From a virus: a stretch of DNA of 32,120 nucleotides. The DNA lies in IMG/VR virus record IMGVR_UViG_3300022198_001753, positions 1 through 32,120 of that record; one strand, given 5' to 3'. Below the pieces are notes generated by a model. That model saw nothing but the letters and a program-made list of their open reading frames with translations, was not told the DNA's origin and searched no databases. Positions 15,712 through 24,178 of this stretch are shown here, one piece after another (the stretch's first letter is position 1; each line of letters starts with the position of its first letter). A program made the position numbers and the translations under genes.

Positions 15712-18676
15712 GAGATTAGTAAACACTGTACTTAGGAATAATAACTACAAGTACAGGCTGGAGATAGTAGATCTTTATAGTTCTGCTTCAGATACAGATT
15801 ACAAAATCGAAATTTCAGTACCGGGGCCAGCCTTGTCGTATGATGGCGACCTGTCCAATCACACAACTCCCGTACTTGGGTCTTCGCTTCAGTTTACCGC
15901 ATTCCTTACTCAAGCACAGCGCAACGTGATCATGGGCACTATGTACTCTGACAAAGAGTATGCCCTAGCTGTTGGGTACTATTTGTATGACGAGAACGAT
16001 AGTGAGCACTTAGAATGGTCGGGGATAATATTGCCTGATGAGACAGTAGAAACGATAGAGAGCGGAGGGGGATATGTCACGGTGACTTTTAAATGCACTG
16101 ATGGACTGCCCGTACTTAACCACGTCAACTTCCTTACCGAAACGGGGCAATTTTATACAGGTGAGTACTCTCTTGCGTTTTGGTTAAAGGAGGTTTTTAA
16201 AAAGCTACCTCACTTTGCATATTACCACGGAGGAACAACACAGGAGTTTATGAAAGAGGTGGGGTTGCCCGTTCCTTCTGACGACACATACACTTTTGAC
16301 ACTACTGCCAACACCCTCGATTCATCATATGTCAGGGCTGGAACTTTTTATGGCGATAAAAAGCGATTAAACACTAAAAGAATCCTACCCACTCCTTCTG
16401 AATCTTTTTCCTCCACCTATTCCGTTTTAGAGGATATTATGTTGTCCATGGGGGCTTCTGTTATGCTCACAAGGGGATGTTGGTATGTGATAAATAGAAG
16501 CTATTTTGCTTTAGAGGTAGCTACCAGCGATCAAGTTCCAATTTCAGCATATAGCAACACTCAAGCTGCTCCATACTATGAGGTAAGTGACTACGATGAA
16601 TCATTTATTATAGACATAGGGGAACATGAAAATTTTGTTGTAAGCGGAGCTACTAGAACTGGTTTATTCCCTTATCGTGGGGCTACAATGATCCATAAAA
16701 ATGCGGGTTCAGATCTCATTTTTGCTAGAGGTGTAGGTTACAATGGTTACGATGGTTTAGATCCGATCATCAATCAACCAATGTTTAGCTCAGACGGATG
16801 GAGCACATCTTCTGATTATGACATGGATTATGTTGGGACTAATATAAACTCATCAAATATTGATGGTTTGAATATACCATCGGGATACAATGGTGTACTA
16901 ACCATTGCGATGAGCGGATACATTACTTTTGATAAGAAATCAAACGCAAGTTCATCTGCCAGCAGCACCCACGGGATAGGTGCTTGTCCTATTGTTAGAA
17001 ACCTAATACAAATTACAGACTCAAATGGCAAGTCGTGGAGATTAAAACGCCATGTTTTGACTCTGAATAGCTTTCAATGCCAAATAAATGAGTCCTCATT
17101 TATGGATACATTGGGTTATGTTTTGGGAGGTGGTAGTGGTGTAAGTAATGTATACTATCCTAAGTACTACGAAAACAATGGTGCGTATACTTGGGTTGGT
17201 GATGACGAGACAGGTTATAGCTCTACATACTTTGAAACCATGATCGGTTTAGATCCAGACGTGGTTGAAGAAGGGGCTACCGAGAGGTTTTTGGAGGTGG
17301 ATTATCTAAACACAAAATTCTATACTCCTATTAAAACCGAGGTTGGTGAAAATGATGAACCCAATGACAACGTATTGTCTGTAAGACATAATGAAGACAG
17401 AGCTAGGTACGTTTGGAAAATAAACAGCAATGTTGAAATGCCAACCCTTACAACAGGATATATTTCTGATTTTAATTGGGAGGCTCATCAATTGCTTGTT
17501 TACGCCCCTGAAAGGGGTATTAGACCGACTGGAGACGGAACATATACTATTAACACAGGAGTACATTTTACCACTGATAGTACCGATCATACAACGCCGG
17601 GGTATTCAGTCGTAAACAGTAAATATGAACCAATAGAATATATTGTATATGGTTGCAGTGTAAGAATTGGTGATGGTACAGAGGCCGCTGATTTACAATA
17701 TGTTGCATTTGATCTAAATAACAACGGCACTGAAGTACACTCTATTGGAGAAGGCAGAATAGGGTCTACTAAGGTCAATAGATACATGGGAACAAACGGT
17801 AAGATTTGGGCAAGGCTTTATGATGGGTCTACTCAGCTTACTGATAAAACAGACCTGCTAAACTGGTCTCCTAGATACGATATAGCCGAGAAGGAAGATG
17901 CGCTCCTGTATTTAAACTGCGCTGAGTTCATGCAAACCCGACACAAAACACGTCAGGTGATAAGTATGGGCATCATCAACAATTCTGGGATATATAACAA
18001 TTTTATTAGACCAATAAACTTACTTAGAACAAGTGTTTTAGCTTCTGGAGGCGAGGAGATACTGATGCCTATTGGTATTTCTAAAAATTTAGAAAATTTA
18101 TCTGCTGAGTTTATTAGGGTTGATTTTAGTAGAGACGCTTTACTTGAAGCTGTAGATGTTAGTGGAAAGGGGCCAGAAGGCAATAATCCCACTGGTCCGG
18201 GCATCACGGATGGTAATGATGATGGGCCTACTTCTATTTCTAACGTCAAAAGCTTGTTAGCTACAGCTAATAATAACATTGGGGCTAATACTTTAGCGAT
18301 CTCCAACCAGCTCGATCTTGTTAAGCAAATCTACGAGACGTACAACGTGGGTGGATTGGGAGGTCAAAACGAGACCAAGATCCTATACTCACAGAATCAA
18401 ACTGACGGTGGTTTGATCACCATGGGGCAGACATCCGTTTCGCTGTCTGCGGGGGCCACTACAGACGCGATCTCTATAAATAAGGCCAGTACATCCATTA
18501 ACTACGTTGGATTCAATAACGAGTCTCCTACGAGTGCTGTGGACGTGGTAGGCGACATCAAAGTGACGGGTACGGTAGATGGCGTGGATGTATCTGCGCT
18601 CAAGTCCACAGTTGATTCTTTATCTTCGGGCGATACCGGAACAAACGAGATGCTCATGATATTCCTTGAGAAATAA
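15704..18676 (+). CDS. Large tail-tip / baseplate-hub-like protein
   Basis: 990 residues immediately after the tape measure, where siphophages encode distal-tail and tail-tip proteins. The first 180 residues are beta-rich and include L-E-W-S-G-I-I-L-P-D-E, compatible with a Dit/hub-like N-terminal domain in which the protein docks on the tube end. The central 180-790 region is Tyr-, Asn- and Asp-rich with many AT-rich codons. The last 180 residues change to a fibre style, ending with A-V-D-V-V-G-D-I-K-V-T-G-T-V-D-G-V-D, a motif frequent in marine phage fibres, and a short helix. No peptidase or lysozyme motif was found. The stop overlaps the fibre start (TAATG). Confidence 0.85.
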   Translation: MAKRLVNTVLRNNNYKYRLEIVDLYSSASDTDYKIEISVPGPALSYDGDLSNHTTPVLGSSLQFTAFLTQAQRNVIMGTMYSDKEYALAVGYYLYDENDSEHLEWSGIILPDETVETIESGGGYVTVTFKCTDGLPVLNHVNFLTETGQFYTGEYSLAFWLKEVFKKLPHFAYYHGGTTQEFMKEVGLPVPSDDTYTFDTTANTLDSSYVRAGTFYGDKKRLNTKRILPTPSESFSSTYSVLEDIMLSMGASVMLTRGCWYVINRSYFALEVATSDQVPISAYSNTQAAPYYEVSDYDESFIIDIGEHENFVVSGATRTGLFPYRGATMIHKNAGSDLIFARGVGYNGYDGLDPIINQPMFSSDGWSTSSDYDMDYVGTNINSSNIDGLNIPSGYNGVLTIAMSGYITFDKKSNASSSASSTHGIGACPIVRNLIQITDSNGKSWRLKRHVLTLNSFQCQINESSFMDTLGYVLGGGSGVSNVYYPKYYENNGAYTWVGDDETGYSSTYFETMIGLDPDVVEEGATERFLEVDYLNTKFYTPIKTEVGENDEPNDNVLSVRHNEDRARYVWKINSNVEMPTLTTGYISDFNWEAHQLLVYAPERGIRPTGDGTYTINTGVHFTTDSTDHTTPGYSVVNSKYEPIEYIVYGCSVRIGDGTEAADLQYVAFDLNNNGTEVHSIGEGRIGSTKVNRYMGTNGKIWARLYDGSTQLTDKTDLLNWSPRYDIAEKEDALLYLNCAEFMQTRHKTRQVISMGIINNSGIYNNFIRPINLLRTSVLASGGEEILMPIGISKNLENLSAEFIRVDFSRDALLEAVDVSGKGPEGNNPTGPGITDGNDDGPTSISNVKSLLATANNNIGANTLAISNQLDLVKQIYETYNVGGLGGQNETKILYSQNQTDGGLITMGQTSVSLSAGATTDAISINKASTSINYVGFNNESPTSAVDVVGDIKVTGTVDGVDVSALKSTVDSLSSGDTGTNEMLMIFLEK

Positions 18677-21042
18677 TGACTAACCAATACAACACAGAAG
18701 TAACTAACATCACTACAACAGGGTCTGATGTTCTAGTTTTTACAGCATCAGCTACCACCACCCTGTTGAAGACGATTTCATGGTACAGCTCTTATACGGC
18801 TAGCATTCAGCTCAAGCTCAAGAAATACGGAGGAACAACTACCGAGATAACCTCTTTTTCTGCTGGGGCAAGCAAATCTACGCCGCTTTTTAGCGATCTG
18901 ATCGCCCTAAAAGCCAACGATGAGGTGTATATCCAAACAGATTCTCCGGGTTCTCTAACGATTGTAATGGTGACTAGCTCGGAGTCGCTTTCGGGTCAGT
19001 CTATCGATGTATTGATTGATGTCGACACCACGGGATCAGCTACTGGCGACCTGTTGGTTTACAATGGTACATCGTGGGTGGCGGATAGCGGGAGCTCAAG
19101 CCTGAACCTAACGGTAGGAGCAGTTGACTTCGAGCTCACCACACCACCTTCCCTTATTGATGGTAGATTGGCTTATGACATCGATCGCGAGTCGCTAATC
19201 TTCCAATCTGAGCATGGTGAGTTGGCTATTGGAGAGACATATAAGCCTGTATACAATAACACGGGATCAACTATTGCAAAGGGATCTACAGTAAAAGCCA
19301 CAGGTGTTTCTGGAGAGAAGTTTCTGATCGAGCTTTTCGATGCTTCATCTGGAGTTGATGAGGAGCTTTACTTCGTTGGAGTCACACAAGCTGACATCAA
19401 TGATCAGACAGCAGGAATCGTGGTGAGCGAGGGTTTGGTAAAACACCTCGACACAAGCACTTACTCTATTGGAGACATCCTATACGCAAGTGAGACCGCT
19501 GGTGGGTTGACGACAACTAGGCCGACATCACCAAATCTAGGCATCCCAGTAGCCATGGTAACAAAGGTGGATGGAACCAATGGAACTATTTACGTCAGAC
19601 CAAGCATCTACAACCACCTAGAAGAAATTCATGATGTCTCGATCTCGTCAGTTGCTAATAACCAGCTTTTAGCTTACAATTCGACAAGTGGAGTATGGCA
19701 GAACGTATCTGACATTACAATTAACAGTGCTATCGTTTTAACTGGTGGGGTAGCTAGTTTAGGTAATATAAGTACTACGGGCAGTTTGACTGCTGCCACA
19801 CTCAATGTTCCGGGTGCAGTAAGCTTTGGTCAAATTACATCTAGCATAGGTGTACTAACACCTTCAATCACATTTACTAATCCCGGACAATCAGTAATTG
19901 GCGTAGGAGGTTTAGGACCAGATGACCTCGTCATACAGTCTAATGGTAACGTAACTGTAGAGCTTGATGCTGACAACGATGAGACATCTCAGAAGTTTGC
20001 TGTAAACGATCCAAGCTCAACAGAGAGGTTTAGCGTTAGCGATACTGGTGTTGTAACTATTAACAGCGCATTTTCTCTACCAAGCTCAGATGGCACTTCA
20101 GGTCAGACTCTGCAAACAAACGGAACTGGAACTTTAACATGGGCGACCCCAAGCACTGGAGGTATTTCTGACGTAGTAAATGATACCACTCCGCAACTGG
20201 GTGGTGACTTAGACGCTAACGGGTATAACCTTGATATGACTAGCAATACAGCTAGTACATTGGTGATCACAGCTAACCAGTATGCATTTAGATACAAGTC
20301 TACTGGAGGGGTATTGCAGAGTACAGGATTGTATTTTAATGCTACTACAGGTCAGTATGAGTTTTTGAATGGGTCTGCTGTTTGTGTGTTCTGCATTAAA
20401 GCAGGAACAGGAGAAACTTCAATAGGTGGCGCAACAGGTTATACTTTACCTGTCACGGATGGTACTGCCAATCAAGTATTAAAAACCGATGGAAATGGAA
20501 ACGCTGATTGGACCACTTTAACCACACCTCCAAGTGTAATTGATGACCTTTCGGATGTTTTTGTTGCATCACCAGCTACTGGAGAGTTTTTAAAGTACGA
20601 TGGCTCAGAATGGACAAACGATAATGTTACGTTAAACGAGGTATTTGACGTAAACCTAACTAGTGTTGCGGATGCTCAGGTGCTTACTTATGATTCTGCA
20701 ACCTCAAAGTGGATCAATCAAGCACCAAATTACTTCTTTACTGTTTCAAGCAATTCCAACACGGCCATTACTCTCGCTTCAGGCGATGAAGGCAAGTACA
20801 TAAGGACTACAGCAACAACAGCAGTAACGGTAACTATTCCGTCTGGAGTTTTCTCTGTAGGTGATGAGATTCTCATCGAACAGGCGGCTGCTGGTCAAGT
20901 AACGGTTGCGGCTGGTACTGGTGTCACGTTAAACAATAGCGCAAGCAACACGGCTAAAACTGCCGAGCAATATGCGGTAGTTGGATTGAAATGTGTGGCT
21001 TCAGATGTATTTACTTTAACTGGCGAAAGAGAATTAGTATGA
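18676..21042 (+). CDS. Tail fibre protein with repeated modules
   Basis: 788 residues, Thr/Ser/Gly/Asn-rich and beta-like throughout. A degenerate module of about 25 residues (D-V-x5-9-G/N-x-L-L-x-Y-N/D-x-T/S-x-x-W) occurs near 19010, 19625, 20540 and 20635. A second module (P-x-x-D-G-T-x-x-Q-x-L-x-T-N/D-G-x-G) occurs near 20083 and 20450. These are typical of trimeric fibres of aquatic phages. A V-Y-N-N-T-G-S-T-I-A-K-G domain lies at about 19248-19620. The C-terminal 100 residues form an Ala/Thr/Val-rich beta domain. The likely role is host attachment with the lectin encoded next. The stop overlaps the next start (ATGA). Confidence 0.88.
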   Translation: MTNQYNTEVTNITTTGSDVLVFTASATTTLLKTISWYSSYTASIQLKLKKYGGTTTEITSFSAGASKSTPLFSDLIALKANDEVYIQTDSPGSLTIVMVTSSESLSGQSIDVLIDVDTTGSATGDLLVYNGTSWVADSGSSSLNLTVGAVDFELTTPPSLIDGRLAYDIDRESLIFQSEHGELAIGETYKPVYNNTGSTIAKGSTVKATGVSGEKFLIELFDASSGVDEELYFVGVTQADINDQTAGIVVSEGLVKHLDTSTYSIGDILYASETAGGLTTTRPTSPNLGIPVAMVTKVDGTNGTIYVRPSIYNHLEEIHDVSISSVANNQLLAYNSTSGVWQNVSDITINSAIVLTGGVASLGNISTTGSLTAATLNVPGAVSFGQITSSIGVLTPSITFTNPGQSVIGVGGLGPDDLVIQSNGNVTVELDADNDETSQKFAVNDPSSTERFSVSDTGVVTINSAFSLPSSDGTSGQTLQTNGTGTLTWATPSTGGISDVVNDTTPQLGGDLDANGYNLDMTSNTASTLVITANQYAFRYKSTGGVLQSTGLYFNATTGQYEFLNGSAVCVFCIKAGTGETSIGGATGYTLPVTDGTANQVLKTDGNGNADWTTLTTPPSVIDDLSDVFVASPATGEFLKYDGSEWTNDNVTLNEVFDVNLTSVADAQVLTYDSATSKWINQAPNYFFTVSSNSNTAITLASGDEGKYIRTTATTAVTVTIPSGVFSVGDEILIEQAAAGQVTVAAGTGVTLNNSASNTAKTAEQYAVVGLKCVASDVFTLTGERELV

Positions 21043-21776
21043 GTTTTTTTCAAGCAGTTGCATCATCAAGAAGGATACCTACGACGAGCGTAAGTATTGT
21101 AACAAGTGATATTATTCAATGGTTTGAACCTACGTTGCTAAATGGAACGACATGGGAGAACAAGTCATACGCTGACGGCTACAATACTAGCGTTCCGCAA
21201 TATGGGACATTGGTAAACGGAGCGGGAGAAGCTACCGATCCAAACGGAGTCAAGGCTTGTTATTTTGATGGGGTTAACGATAGGGCAAACCTACACTTCA
21301 ACACTTACAAGAGTTGGTATACGATTGACTCAAACAATACAGGATGGACGATTGAGTGTTGGGTTAGAAGCAATGGAAATTGGTTGAGTAATGGTAATAT
21401 TTGGAACTCATATCAAAACTCAGGGATACGATGCAGAACAACAAGCACAGGATCTTTTAACTATGCTTACATCAAAGGAGGTACAGCTCATACGGTAGGT
21501 ACGCTATCAACAAACTCATGGTATCAGATCGTAACTACATACGACCCGTCTGTAAATAAAATAAAGACATATTTTAATAATTCATTGATTACAGATCAAT
21601 CAAGTGGCTGGCAACCTGATTCATGGATTGGTGGAACTTGCTATATCGGAGGCTACAATTCAAGTCAAGAATCAGGTAGGTTTTACATGAGTACGTTCAG
21701 GGTTTATGAAAGACCATTAAGCGCATCTGAAATAAGTCAAAATTACAACGCTGACAAATCTTATCATGGACTATAA
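21039..21776 (+). CDS. LamG-like (concanavalin fold) carbohydrate-binding tail protein
   Basis: 245 residues from ATG 21039, chosen because it overlaps the fibre stop (ATGA); an upstream in-frame ATG at 20991 would lie inside the fibre gene. The jelly-roll lectin pattern (Laminin_G_3-like) is clear: A-C-Y-F-D-G-V-N-D at about 68-76, W-T-I-E-C-W-V-R-S at about 98-106, W-Y-Q-I-V-T-T-Y-D, F-N-N-S-L-I, and the terminal F-R-V-Y-E-R-P-L-S-A-S-E-I-S-Q-N-Y. Such domains bind glycans or calcium-dependent ligands; at this position it is probably the receptor-binding tip. It overlaps the next gene by 11 bases. Confidence 0.9.
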   Translation: MSFFQAVASSRRIPTTSVSIVTSDIIQWFEPTLLNGTTWENKSYADGYNTSVPQYGTLVNGAGEATDPNGVKACYFDGVNDRANLHFNTYKSWYTIDSNNTGWTIECWVRSNGNWLSNGNIWNSYQNSGIRCRTTSTGSFNYAYIKGGTAHTVGTLSTNSWYQIVTTYDPSVNKIKTYFNNSLITDQSSGWQPDSWIGGTCYIGGYNSSQESGRFYMSTFRVYERPLSASEISQNYNADKSYHGL

Positions 21777-21996
21777 AAAGTATAAAATAGTTGACGCTTC
21801 TGAACTAGAAACTATTGATTATAACTTGTTGTCTGATGATAGTATAGAGACAACTAGAATTAGTTTAGATGGTCTTAAGGCTGTCATAGAGTACAAAACA
21901 GAAGTGGAAGGAGGATATAGTGAGGCCGATATTGTTTCTTTTTTAGAGGAAAATTACAATGACTGGAATGAAGACACAACGGTTATAGAACAATAA
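21766..21996 (+). CDS. Small acidic protein downstream of the tail lectin
   Basis: 76 residues, strongly acidic (many Glu and Asp), with predicted strands then a C-terminal helix (Y-S-E-A-D-I-V-S-F-L-E-E-N-Y). Not recognised. Its 11-base overlap with the lectin gene argues that it is real and cotranslated; a tail-fibre assembly chaperone or accessory is possible from position only. It is followed by a 33-base AT-rich gap before the lysis genes. Confidence 0.75.
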   Translation: MDYKKYKIVDASELETIDYNLLSDDSIETTRISLDGLKAVIEYKTEVEGGYSEADIVSFLEENYNDWNEDTTVIEQ

Positions 21997-22029
21997 AAAC
22001 GTCAAATATTCTAATCTGAATATATCATT

Positions 22030-22467
22030 ATGAGAAATATAGATCAAATCGTTATCCATTGTTCGGCCACTAAACCCACAAGTGATATTGACGTGAATAC
22101 CGTCCGTAGATGGCATATGAAGGACAGGGGATGGCAGGACGTGGGGTATCATTTTTTTGTGAAGCTAGACGGAACCATAGAGCCCGGTAGACCTTTAGAG
22201 ATTGCTGGTGCTCATGTAAAGCATCACAATGCTAATTCTATTGGTATCTGTTATGCTGGAGGTATCGATGAAGACATGAAGCCGTGTGATACCAGAACAC
22301 AAGCTCAGAAAAGCTCACTAGAGATGCTTGTGTCTATCCTGCTAATAGTATATGGTGAGCACGTTGAAGTACTTGGGCATAGAGACTTCCCGAACGTAAA
22401 CAAAGCATGCCCCTCTTTTGATGTTAGATCGTGGTGGAAAGAAGTAAATAATGGAAAAGGAAACTAA
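22030..22467 (+). CDS. N-acetylmuramoyl-L-alanine amidase (T7 lysozyme-like endolysin)
   Basis: 145 residues, a single Amidase_2 domain of T7-lysozyme size. Zinc ligands are His10 (I-V-I-H-C-S-A-T), His117 (L-G-H-R-D-F) and Cys127. The K-A-C-P-S-F-D-V block at 125-131 is the T7-lysozyme active-site segment, and Tyr40 and Lys125 match its catalytic Tyr and Lys. It cleaves the amide bond between muramic acid and L-alanine in peptidoglycan. With no signal peptide, it must wait in the cytoplasm for the holin encoded next, whose start overlaps it by 17 bases. The leader is AT-rich without Shine-Dalgarno sequence. Confidence 0.95.
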   Translation: MRNIDQIVIHCSATKPTSDIDVNTVRRWHMKDRGWQDVGYHFFVKLDGTIEPGRPLEIAGAHVKHHNANSIGICYAGGIDEDMKPCDTRTQAQKSSLEMLVSILLIVYGEHVEVLGHRDFPNVNKACPSFDVRSWWKEVNNGKGN

Positions 22468-22891
22468 GATTAAAGACACGCGACTCGGTCAGTGGCTGAA
22501 GGAGAAAGCACCGAATGTATTGGAGACGGTGGGCGAACTGTTGCCAGATCAAGGCGCATTGGGAGTGGTGAAGAACCTGCTCGACAAAGAACCTAATGTA
22601 TCACCAGAAGAAGCCAAGGCACGGGTGGAGGCTGAGATTGCTTATCAGAACAACGTAACGGAGCGATGGAAGGCCGACATGGGATCCGATGTGAAACTAG
22701 CTAAGCTCATTCGCCCGATCACGCTCATCACCCTGATGGCAATGTTTTGCCTTACCATGGTGTTTGATAGCCTAGAAAATTGGCCTTTTAATGTGAAGGA
22801 TAGCTACGTCGATTTGTTGCAAGTTCTTATGCTCACTTCCTTCGGTGCGTACTTTGCTGGACGCACAATAGAGAAGACAAAGAAGGGTTGA
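22451..22891 (+). CDS. Holin, 3TM (GTA) type
   Basis: 146 residues. An N-terminal soluble helical part contains R-W-K-A-D-M-G-S-D-V near 74-83, followed by L-I-R-P-I-T-L-I-T-L-M-A-M-F and a second hydrophobic helix L-L-Q-V-L-M-L-T-S-F-G-A-Y-F-A-G-R-T. The R-W-x-A-D-M-x-S-D ... R-P motif is characteristic of the GTA_holin_3TM family. It would form inner-membrane lesions that release the endolysin. The C-terminus is basic (T-I-E-K-T-K-K-G) and probably cytoplasmic. It overlaps the amidase gene by 17 bases, which fits coupled expression. Confidence 0.88.
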   Translation: MEKETKIKDTRLGQWLKEKAPNVLETVGELLPDQGALGVVKNLLDKEPNVSPEEAKARVEAEIAYQNNVTERWKADMGSDVKLAKLIRPITLITLMAMFCLTMVFDSLENWPFNVKDSYVDLLQVLMLTSFGAYFAGRTIEKTKKG

Positions 22892-22934
22892 AAGAGCGGA
22901 CCGTTTAGGTTATATTATACTAAACTGATAGCAA

Positions 22935-23216
22935 ATGCAACTAGGGGAGAATACGGAGGTGACGCTGAATTTAAAGGCAGTAGTGGCTGTTGTGTTTTTT
23001 ATTATTTCTATGTCCAGCATGTGGTTTGCTCTACAAGCTGACATCGAAGAAGCCAAAAAACTACCTGAACCAGTAGTGTCAAGGACTGAGTACGATCTAA
23101 AGGACAAGCTCGTAAGAGAAACCATTATGAATACTCAGAAGAAGGTGGAAGAAAACGGGAAGAAACTCGATCTGATTGAATCTAGGTTGTATGAGTTAAG
23201 CGCGGAAAGAAAATGA
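22935..23216 (+). CDS. Single-pass membrane protein with coiled coil (spanin-like candidate)
   Basis: 93 residues: a short N-terminus, one hydrophobic helix at about 13-33 (A-V-V-A-V-V-F-F-I-I-S-M-S-S-M-W-F-A-L), then a polar helical tail rich in Glu and Lys that looks like a coiled coil. This inner-membrane anchor plus periplasmic coiled coil is the shape of an i-spanin (Rz), and the gene lies in the lysis cluster after the holin. No sequence family was recognised, so spanin is inference. It overlaps the next gene by 4 bases (ATGA), and that gene encodes an exported protein, which could be its partner. Confidence 0.8.
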   Translation: MQLGENTEVTLNLKAVVAVVFFIISMSSMWFALQADIEEAKKLPEPVVSRTEYDLKDKLVRETIMNTQKKVEENGKKLDLIESRLYELSAERK

Positions 23217-23533
23217 GACACGCATTTGCCATACTAGCTATAGCTTTATGCTCTATATGTGGAGCTCAAGATATCGTGGTGTTTCAAATCAACGCTAAAT
23301 GGAACACAAACAACACGAGAGAAGACTTGGCTTCGCTAAGTGGATGTGAATACCTATATGGCAACTTAGAAGACCAAAACCCAAGGATCATTGAGAGCGT
23401 AACCTGTGTGCCAGTAATAGTAGTTTATCAAAACGGCATAGCCAAAAGACAATTCGCAGCCGACCTTTCATTCCAGCTCAAAACTCCCAAGGAGGAGATA
23501 CAGAACTATATTGACGAGCTTAGGAAAAACTAA
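23213..23533 (+). CDS. Exported thioredoxin-fold protein lacking the CxxC motif
   Basis: 106 residues. Residues 1-18 are a signal peptide (R-H, then hydrophobic A-I-L-A-I-A-L, ending C-G-A before Gln19); Ala|Gln cleavage is common in Bacteroidota. The mature part follows the thioredoxin pattern: strand I-V-V-F-Q-I-N-A-K-W, then N-T-N-N at 31-34 in place of C-G-P-C, a helix, and V-P-V-I-V-V-Y-Q-N-G with the cis-proline at 67, then the last strand and helix. Redox catalysis is therefore unlikely, although Cys45 and Cys65 remain. As the last late gene, next to a spanin-like gene, it may act in the periplasm during lysis or envelope disruption. Confidence 0.85.
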   Translation: MRHAFAILAIALCSICGAQDIVVFQINAKWNTNNTREDLASLSGCEYLYGNLEDQNPRIIESVTCVPVIVVYQNGIAKRQFAADLSFQLKTPKEEIQNYIDELRKN

Positions 23534-23560
23534 CGATGTGTGTGGTGATTGGTGTGGCGT

Positions 23561-23597
23561 AAGGGGAGCGGGGTTTATTCCTCCTCCCCTTTTTCTT
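23561..23597 (+). terminator. Terminator ending the rightward late transcript
   Basis: The arms AAGGGGAG (23561-23568) and CTCCCCTT (23584-23591) pair around a 15-base loop, followed by T residues to 23594. It lies 27 bases after the last rightward stop. Its 3' arm is also the coding sequence for the Glu/Lys-rich C-terminus of the opposing gene, so one sequence serves both strands. Confidence 0.75.
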
Positions 23598-23880
23598 CTG
23601 GATCGCCGTACATGTCAGTGATCATATCAAAAGCCTCGTCATCATCTTCTACCTCAAACACATAAATGGGCGTTCCTTCTCCAGCCCATGTGCCGAGAGT
23701 GTTGTATGACAGGTAATCGCTGGCCTCCTCATATGTCAAGTCATCACGGTCCATGATGAGCCTCACCATGCGCTGGATGCTATACACTACCGCTCTAGTG
23801 CCTGTATTACAAGCTACACCGATTATGCAGTTTTCAAAATCATCTGCTACCAAGGGGTAGTCATCTTCTCTCGTAATCAT
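23575..23880 (-). CDS. Conserved phage protein of unknown function
   Basis: 101 residues; last gene of the leftward region. It has the pattern of a small family I have seen repeatedly in aquatic phages: C-I-I-G-V-A at about 18-23, a helix with V-V-Y-S-I-Q-R-M, the block L-T-Y-E-E-A-S-D-Y-L-S-Y-N-T at about 48-61, then W-A-G-E-G-T-P-I-Y-V-F. No function is known to me. The C-terminus is a run of Asp, Glu and Lys encoded by the terminator arm. It overlaps the MazG-like gene by 20 bases. Confidence 0.8.
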   Translation of the reverse strand: MITREDDYPLVADDFENCIIGVACNTGTRAVVYSIQRMVRLIMDRDDLTYEEASDYLSYNTLGTWAGEGTPIYVFEVEDDDEAFDMITDMYGDPEEKGEEE

Positions 23881-24178
23881 CGTTTTTTAAAAATACTCCG
23901 TTAACTGTTTTACCTTTCCTGTTGGCGATCTCGTTATATGCTGCTTCTAAACACAACTCAGGATCATAACCCAACTGTGCAGCTAAGATAATAAGAGTCA
24001 CAAAACTATCGCCAATAGCATCGACCGTTTCTATTTCCTTCCCTTTAGCAAGAGCCGCAGCTAGCTCACCTACCTCCTCCATCACCTTTAGCATTTGCCT
24101 GTTAGCGTTATCGCGGTGAATCAAGTTTCTTTTTTGAGCCCAGTCTATTGTGAGCTTCACTAACGTGTCCATGTTCAT
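23861..24178 (-). CDS. MazG-like nucleotide pyrophosphohydrolase
   Basis: 105 residues, all-alpha NTP pyrophosphatase type. The metal-binding signature is visible: E-E-V-G-E-L-A-A-A-L at about 35-44, then E-T-V-D-A-I-G-D-S-F-V-T-L, where the aspartates align with the ExxD helix. The family hydrolyses NTPs or dNTPs to monophosphate and pyrophosphate; phage versions may clean the dNTP pool or lower the host alarmone ppGpp, and the substrate cannot be told from sequence. It overlaps the upstream gene by 4 bases and the downstream gene by 20, so it is part of a tight operon. Confidence 0.9.
   Translation of the reverse strand: MNMDTLVKLTIDWAQKRNLIHRDNANRQMLKVMEEVGELAAALAKGKEIETVDAIGDSFVTLIILAAQLGYDPELCLEAAYNEIANRKGKTVNGVFLKNDDYERR

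Noticed and set aside
20991-21038. Earlier start for the LamG-like protein
   Set aside because: These 16 residues overlap the fibre C-terminus and read like an out-of-frame shadow; the ATGA overlap at 21039 matches the coupling used elsewhere.
22903-22925. Inverted repeat GTTTAG/CTAAAC between holin and spanin-like genes
   Set aside because: Six base pairs with an AT-only loop and no T-run; too weak to call a terminator or operator.
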